NCBI GenBank assembly: GCA_029782215.1
Contig: JAKOVD010000147.1
Span: 1-64,000, forward strand
DNA from: Chloroflexota bacterium
GTDB taxonomy: Bacteria; Chloroflexota; Anaerolineae; J102
Length of the DNA stretch: 64,000 bases
Direction: 5' to 3'
Every line of letters starts with the position of its first letter. Positions within the stretch are counted from its first letter, which is position 1. The translations under genes and the position numbers were made by a program. The notes beneath the pieces are model-generated. The model worked only from the letters and a program-made list of their open reading frames with translations, had not been told where the DNA came from and did no database searches. This document shows, piece by piece, positions 58,786 to 64,000 of this stretch.

Positions 58786-59199
58786 ATGTCGATTCGTACC
58801 CGCGTCGTTCTCGTCGTCATCGGCCTGCTGGTGTTGGGCGTGGTCATCAACCTGCTGCGCACCCGCCGCCTCAAGGAAGAGTACGCCCTGCTCTGGCTCG
58901 TGGCGGCGCTCTCACTGGTCGTGGGGCCGCTGCTCATCGACCCGCTGGACGCCATCGCCTATTTCCTGGGCGTCGATTACCCGCCCGCCGTCTACCTGGG
59001 GGTGGGCATCATCGGGCTGCTGCTCATCCTGTTCCAGCTTTCGCTCAACATCTCGCGCTTCAGCGACGCCATCCGCGTGCTGACGCAGGAGAACGCCATC
59101 CTCGGCCAGCGCGTCCAGGCTTTGGAACAGCACCTGGAGCTTCCTCCTGAGGAGTCGCGCCCGGCACCCGCCCAGGAGCACGATGCCGAGCAAGCTTAA
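58786..59199 (+). CDS. DUF2304 domain protein
   Basis: LLRTRRLKEEYALLWLVAALSLVVGPLLIDPLDAIAYFLGVDYPPAVYLG. Confidence 0.88.
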   Translation: MSIRTRVVLVVIGLLVLGVVINLLRTRRLKEEYALLWLVAALSLVVGPLLIDPLDAIAYFLGVDYPPAVYLGVGIIGLLLILFQLSLNISRFSDAIRVLTQENAILGQRVQALEQHLELPPEESRPAPAQEHDAEQA

Positions 59200-60835
59200 G
59201 CCCTACCTGGCCCCAGCCTTCCTGGCTCTGGTGGGCTTTGTCGTGCGCTGGCGCTACAGCTCGTTCGAGCGCACCGTCTGGGGCGACGAGCCCTTCTACC
59301 TGTGGCTGGGGCGCAACTGGTTCCACGGCCAGGGCTACGCCTTCCAGTTCACCGGGCACCTCGACTACCACCACACGCCCGGCTACCCCTTCATCACCGC
59401 CGTCCTGACCGCGGTCACCGGCGACATGAAGCGGGCCAGCGAGTGGAGCTATATCCTGTTCGGCGTGGTTTTCGTCCTCGCCGTCTACGCCCTGGCCCAC
59501 CGCATCTACGGTCCCCGCACCGCCTTTGCCGCCGGCGGACTGATTGCCCTGGCGCCAGTGACCTCGCTCATGCCCCTGTTCTGGGGGACCATGACCGAGC
59601 CGCCCTACTGGGCCTTCTGCTTCCTGGGCCTGCTCTTCGCCCACCGAGCTTACACCCGTTTCCGCGTCGCCGACATCCTCCTGGCCGGGCTGTTCTTCGC
59701 CCTGGGCTACTACGTGCGGCCGGAGGCCATCGTCTACGTGGGGGCGATGGGCCTGGTGCTGGGGCTGCGCGCCCTCAGCGCCGCGCCCCGCCTGCGCCGG
59801 CTCGCCTACCCGGCCCTGCTCGGCGTCACTTTTCTCATAGTCATTTTTCCCTACCTGGTCTACGTGCGCCAACAGGCAGGCGTCTGGACGATCAGCCAGA
59901 AGGTGGGGGCGAACTTCGCCACGGCCGAAGGCCTGGCCAGCGGCGACTTCGTGCGCTTCGACCAGGAAACCTGGGGGCTGGACAGCAAGGGCGAGAACGT
60001 GCGCTTCTTCAGCCGCGAGACCGCCGGCGCCTCGGCCTCGGCGTACATCCTCGCCAACCCCATCGGCTATGTGCGCACCGTCTACGGCAACGTCCTCGAC
60101 CTTCTGGCGACGATCCTCTCGCCCCGCCTGGTGCCCAGCTTCTTCCTGATCTTCATCGGCCTCGGCCTGTTCGCCGCCGGCTGGACCCGGCGCCGCGCCT
60201 GGGATGAGCTGTTCCTGGTCGCCACCCTGCTGCCAGGGCTGAGCTTCGTGCTCTTCTTCGTCCAGGAGCGCTACCTGGCCCCCCTCCCGCCCACGCTGTT
60301 CATCTGGACGGCGCACGGGCTGGCCGTTGCCGGCGACTGGCTGGCAGCGACCTGGGCCAGCCTCCGCCGCCATGAGCCTGCGGCAGGCGCTGCGGCAGGC
60401 AACGCTGCCCGCTGGTTGGTGTGGGTCCCCACGGCGGTCATGCTGCTTTTCATGCTCTTCTACACACCGCGCCAGGTGGCGGCAGCCACCAACCCCGGCT
60501 CGTCCCGCCCGGCCCACGACCTGGCGGCCCTGGCGCTCAAGCCCTACGTCCAGCCCGGCGACGTGGTCATGACCCGCTACCCCGCCATACCCTTCGAGGC
60601 CGGGGCAGAGTGGGCACCTACGCCCGCCGCCGACATCCCGGCTGTCCTCGCCTACGCCCGGCTCAAGCACGCCCGCTTCTGGGCCATCGATGCCGTCGAG
60701 GTCGCCAAGCTGCGTCCCCAGTTCGCCCCCCTGCTCGAGCACCCCGACCAGGCCCCGCCCGGCCTTGAGTTCGTGGCCCAGGTCACGGACAAGGACGGCC
60801 CGGTGGTGATCTATCGGTTGGGCGGAGGGCAGTAA
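59183..60835 (+). CDS. GT39/ArnT-like membrane glycosyltransferase
   Basis: WGDEPFYLWLGRNWFHGQGYAFQFTGHLDYHHTPGYPFITA. Confidence 0.85.
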   Translation: MPSKLKPYLAPAFLALVGFVVRWRYSSFERTVWGDEPFYLWLGRNWFHGQGYAFQFTGHLDYHHTPGYPFITAVLTAVTGDMKRASEWSYILFGVVFVLAVYALAHRIYGPRTAFAAGGLIALAPVTSLMPLFWGTMTEPPYWAFCFLGLLFAHRAYTRFRVADILLAGLFFALGYYVRPEAIVYVGAMGLVLGLRALSAAPRLRRLAYPALLGVTFLIVIFPYLVYVRQQAGVWTISQKVGANFATAEGLASGDFVRFDQETWGLDSKGENVRFFSRETAGASASAYILANPIGYVRTVYGNVLDLLATILSPRLVPSFFLIFIGLGLFAAGWTRRRAWDELFLVATLLPGLSFVLFFVQERYLAPLPPTLFIWTAHGLAVAGDWLAATWASLRRHEPAAGAAAGNAARWLVWVPTAVMLLFMLFYTPRQVAAATNPGSSRPAHDLAALALKPYVQPGDVVMTRYPAIPFEAGAEWAPTPAADIPAVLAYARLKHARFWAIDAVEVAKLRPQFAPLLEHPDQAPPGLEFVAQVTDKDGPVVIYRLGGGQ

Positions 60836-60873
60836 ACCGGACCCCTTCCTAACGGTCGGGGCTCTCAATGCGC

Positions 60874-60901
60874 CGCTATCTGCTATCTGCCACCTGCCAC
60901 C
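60874..60901. repeat. Heptanucleotide-register tract T12 (4 x 7 nt)
   Basis: CGCTATC TGCTATC TGCCACC TGCCACC, then TC-ATG. Confidence 0.9.
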
Positions 60902-60903
60902 TC

Positions 60904-62175
60904 ATGCTCCTCCTCAACCCACCCTCCCCACCTGAAAGCGTCGCCAACCGCGAGGGCACGGCCAGCTTCGGCGCCTTCTCCCCCGGGTTTGCCTATCCGC
61001 CACACACGCTGGCGACCATCGCCGCCGTCTGCCGGCAGGAGGGCCGCACGGCGACGGTGATCGATGCCGTGGGGGAGAAGCTGGACATCGAAGCGTGCAT
61101 CGCCAGGGTGGCGGCAGCCCAACCCGACCTGGTGGCCGTGTACTGCAGTTGGGGCACGCTCGACGCCGACCGCGGGAGCCTGGCGGCCCTGCGGGCGGCC
61201 TTCCCCGACCTGCCACTCGTGGCGATCGGGGCCAGCGCCCGCTTCGGCGCCGACGAGCTGCTGGTAGCGGGCGCTTCGCATGTGCTCCTGGGCGACCCGG
61301 AGCTGGCGACGGCCAGGCTGCAGGAGCCCCTACCGCCGGTGGGCATGGTGCGCGTGCGCGACCTGGACCCCGAGCACCACAACCATGCCGGGCTGCTGCG
61401 CCACCCGGAGGCGTTGCCGCGACCGGCCTGGGACGCCGTGCCCTGGGGCGCCTACGGCTTTCTCACCGTGTTCGGCGCCCGCGGCTGCGACGACGGCTGC
61501 AAGTTCTGCGCCTATGCCACCGTCCAGGGCCGCGCCTACCGCCCGCGGCCGGCGGAAGAGGTGGCGGACGAGATGGTCTGGCTGGAGCGCACCTTCCGGC
61601 CCCGGCGCCTGCTGGTGCGGGACCTGGTGTTTGGCGCCAGCCGCGTGCGGGCCATGGCCATCGCCCGCCGGCTTCAGGCCGCCGATTTCCATACCCCCTG
61701 GGAGTGCGAGTCGCGGCCCGAGCACTTCGACGCCAGCCTGCTCAGGGAGATGGCCAGGGCGGGCTGCAGCGTGATCAAGATCGGCCTGGAGACCACCGAC
61801 CCCGACCTGCTGGTCAAGCTCGACCGCGTTTCAGCCCCGCACGAGGCCGCCCACTACCTGGCCTACACCCGGCAGGTCATTGCCGACGCCCGGCGCTACG
61901 GCATCATCACCCGCGTCTGGGTCATGGTGGGGCTGCCCGGCCAGACCCTCGACCACGTGCGCCAGACCGCCGACTTCCTGCACGAGGCGGCCCCGACGTT
62001 TGTCCACCCGCGACCCTACGAGCACTATCCGCAGGTGCCTGCGGGCGAGGCGCAGACGCCCGCCCAGATCGCCGCCCTGCTGTTGCCCCTGCAGGTGGTC
62101 GCGGGCGAGCGCGCCGCCGCCGCCCGCCGCCGGCCCTCGTATTGGAACCGGTTCCGGCGACGATTGCGGCGGTAG
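60904..62175 (+). CDS. B12-binding-domain radical SAM protein
   Basis: FGAFSPGFAYPPHTLATIAAVCR; FGARGCDDGCKFCAYATVQG (radical SAM Cys cluster). Confidence 0.92.
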   Translation: MLLLNPPSPPESVANREGTASFGAFSPGFAYPPHTLATIAAVCRQEGRTATVIDAVGEKLDIEACIARVAAAQPDLVAVYCSWGTLDADRGSLAALRAAFPDLPLVAIGASARFGADELLVAGASHVLLGDPELATARLQEPLPPVGMVRVRDLDPEHHNHAGLLRHPEALPRPAWDAVPWGAYGFLTVFGARGCDDGCKFCAYATVQGRAYRPRPAEEVADEMVWLERTFRPRRLLVRDLVFGASRVRAMAIARRLQAADFHTPWECESRPEHFDASLLREMARAGCSVIKIGLETTDPDLLVKLDRVSAPHEAAHYLAYTRQVIADARRYGIITRVWVMVGLPGQTLDHVRQTADFLHEAAPTFVHPRPYEHYPQVPAGEAQTPAQIAALLLPLQVVAGERAAAARRRPSYWNRFRRRLRR

Positions 62176-62181
62176 GGGCAA

Positions 62182-62220
62182 CTCAGAAGTTCGACTTCTT
62201 GGAGAAGTCGAACTTCTGAG
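62182..62220. repeat. Perfect 18-bp hairpin CTCAGAAGTTCGACTTCT-tgg-AGAAGTCGAACTTCTGAG
   Basis: Read directly, 6 nt after the radical SAM stop codon. Confidence 0.95.
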
Positions 62221-62226
62221 CTTTGA

Positions 62227-63537
62227 GTGAGCCCGACGGAGACGGAAATGGAGCCTGACCATTCATTGGCGACGATTGCCAAGGGCTTGCGCAGCGGCAG
62301 GATCGATCTGCTGCGCTATCTCGACCATCTCTGCGACCACATCGATAGGGTGGAGCCGGGGGTGCTGGCGCTGCTGCCAGAGGCTGAACGGCGGGGAAGG
62401 CTGCGGGACGAAGCCGCCGCGCTGCTGGCCGCCTACCCCAACCCGGCGGGACGCCCGCCCCTCTTCGGCGTGCCGGTGGGCGTCAAGGACATCTTCCATG
62501 TGATCGGCTTTGCCACCCACGGCGGTTCGGCGCTGCCGGCGGCGGAGCTGGCAGGCCCGGAAGGCGAGGCCGTGGCCAGGCTGCGCCGGGCCGGCGCCCT
62601 GATCCTGGGCAAGACCGTCACGACGGAATTCGCCTACTACGAGCCCGGCCCCACGCGCAACCCTAGGAACCCCGCGCACACACCCGGCGGCTCCAGCAGC
62701 GGTTCGGCGGCGGCGGTGGCCGCCGGACTGGCCCCGTTCGCCATTGGCACCCAGACCGTGGGCTCGGTCATCCGACCGGCGGCGTTCTGCGGCGTGGTCG
62801 GCTTCAAGCCCAGCTACGGCCGCATCCCCACCTCGGGCCTGCTCTACTTCGCGCCGAGCGTCGACCACGCCGGCCTGTTCACCCGTGACGTCTCCGGCAT
62901 GGCGCTGGCAGCATCGGTGCTGTGCGACGGCTGGCAGCCCGCCCCTGCGGGCAGGCGCCCGCTGCTCGGCATCCCCGAAGGACCCTACCTGGCGCAGGCT
63001 TCGGGAGAGGCGTTGGCCGCGCTTGCGGGCCAGGTCGAACGCCTGACCGCGGCCGGCTACATCGTGGTGCGAACACCTCTGTTCCCCGACATCACGGCCA
63101 TCAACCAGAGGCACCGCCGCCTGATCGCTCACGAATTCGCTCAGCAGCAGGCGGCTCTCTTCGCCCGTCACGAAGGGCTGTACCGCCCGCGCACGGCGGC
63201 GCTGATCCGCGAGGGGCAGGAAATCTCCTCGGCCGAGGCGGCAGACATCCGGGCTGGCATCGTCGCCCTGCGCCAGGAAGTGGCGCTGACAATGGCGGCG
63301 GCAGGCATCGACCTCTGGCTGTGCCCGCCCGCCCTGGGCCCCGCCCCCGCCGGCCTGGAATCTACCGGCGACCCGGTGATGAACCTGCCGTGGACGCACC
63401 TGGGGTTCCCGGCGCTCACCCTCCCCACCGGTCAGGCGGCCAACGGGCTGCCGTTGGGCCTGCAAGTGGTGGGCAGGTGGATGGAGGATGAACGGCTGCT
63501 GGCCTGGGCGCCTGCCATCGAAGAGGTGCTCCGGTAG
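62227..63537 (+). CDS. Amidase-signature family protein
   Basis: GVPVGVKDIF; PGGSSSGSAAAVAAGLAPFAIGTQTVGSVIRPAAFCGVVGFKPSYGRIP. Confidence 0.95.
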   Translation: MSPTETEMEPDHSLATIAKGLRSGRIDLLRYLDHLCDHIDRVEPGVLALLPEAERRGRLRDEAAALLAAYPNPAGRPPLFGVPVGVKDIFHVIGFATHGGSALPAAELAGPEGEAVARLRRAGALILGKTVTTEFAYYEPGPTRNPRNPAHTPGGSSSGSAAAVAAGLAPFAIGTQTVGSVIRPAAFCGVVGFKPSYGRIPTSGLLYFAPSVDHAGLFTRDVSGMALAASVLCDGWQPAPAGRRPLLGIPEGPYLAQASGEALAALAGQVERLTAAGYIVVRTPLFPDITAINQRHRRLIAHEFAQQQAALFARHEGLYRPRTAALIREGQEISSAEAADIRAGIVALRQEVALTMAAAGIDLWLCPPALGPAPAGLESTGDPVMNLPWTHLGFPALTLPTGQAANGLPLGLQVVGRWMEDERLLAWAPAIEEVLR

Positions 63538-63547
63538 ATTCTGCTGA

Positions 63548-63623
63548 TGTCATTGCGAAGCCCGACAGGGCTGAGGCAATCCCCAAGATAGTTGGAGACT
63601 GCTTCACTTCGTTCGCAGTGACA
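63548..63623. repeat. Nested palindrome copy 5
   Basis: tgtcattgcgaagcccgacagggctgaggcaatccccaagatagttggagactgcttcacttcgttcgcagtgaca. Confidence 0.95.
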
Positions 63624-63875
63624 TTACCGAGTGACCAGAATCCCCACGCGGGGGACGCGGGCGAAGACGGCGGCGGTGTGCGGCGCCTTGCGCAGCGACC
63701 GGGTCAGGTCCAGGCCTGGGTAGTGCATTTCCCGGTGCATGCCGCCGCGCCAGGAGGGCGCATCGGTGACGTCATAGACCACGCCCTCACAGGCAATGTA
63801 GGCGCGGCGGCCCTTGCGGCCGTCGTACTGGCGCAGCTCCGTCTCGGTGAACGTTCGCTCATGGGAATCGCTCAT
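63624..63875 (-). CDS. Cytochrome b5-like heme/steroid-binding protein
   Basis: FTETELRQYDGRKGRRAYIACEGVVYDVTDAPSWRGGMHREMHYPGLDLT. Confidence 0.9.
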   Translation of the reverse strand: MSDSHERTFTETELRQYDGRKGRRAYIACEGVVYDVTDAPSWRGGMHREMHYPGLDLTRSLRKAPHTAAVFARVPRVGILVTR

Positions 63876-64000
63876 GAGCGTTTGTCCCCTGCCACCCGCT
63901 GGCGCCAGGCCGCGAGCTGCGCTCCCAGCGCCGCCTCCTGCTGCGCCAGCCCTGCCAGCACGTCGAAGGGCGAAAGCTCACGCTCGCCCACCCTCACCCT
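63872..64000 (-). CDS. Partial CDS running off the window
   Basis: Reverse strand reads ...RVRVGERELSPFDVLAGLAQQEAALGAQLAAWRQRVAGDKRS*, overlapping the cyt b5 start by ATGA. Confidence 0.6.
   Translation of the reverse strand, partial: RVRVGERELSPFDVLAGLAQQEAALGAQLAAWRQRVAGDKRS

Noticed and set aside
59060-60868. 602-aa minus-strand ORF
   Set aside because: Antisense of the GT39 gene; no recognisable domain.

Overview
High-GC bacterial chromosome segment; gene content and Thr/Pro-linker surface proteins suggest a Chloroflexota (Caldilinea/Anaerolineae-like) genome, which is inference. Main blocks: a truncated transposase at the left edge; MaoC and MBL enzymes; hutI; secreted DNRLRE / beta-propeller / TIM-barrel-like proteins, one split by an in-frame TAG; a minus-strand exopolysaccharide locus (about 9.6-25.9 kb); a BTAD-ATPase regulator followed by surface proteins (YadA-head-like repeats, two CSLREA beta-helix paralogs); prs; a split cobalamin acyl-CoA mutase with MeaB; YceI, HTH-TPR, VWA, msrB, aconitase X, trpFBA, dam, a MoaD/ThiS-like gene and a tungsten AOR separated by a GIY-YIG gene with palindromes, hicAB, an Imm-5-like gene, DUF2304/GT39, a B12-radical SAM protein, an amidase and cytochrome b5. 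Two non-genic systems stand out. (1) At least 12 intergenic tracts keep a strict 7-nt register (up to 21 heptads) despite changing sequence; several fill the gap between a stop codon and the next start codon and supply the C-terminal codons of genes. (2) A family of 76-79 bp nested palindromes (TGTCATTGCGAA...TTCGCAATGACA) clusters around a small GIY-YIG nuclease gene that sits between moaD-like and aor genes, resembling a REP/RAYT-type arrangement with a different nuclease. A recurrent C-terminal Y/F-L/M-P motif after Thr/Pro linkers may be a surface-sorting signal. All calls are by reading only; no searches were run.
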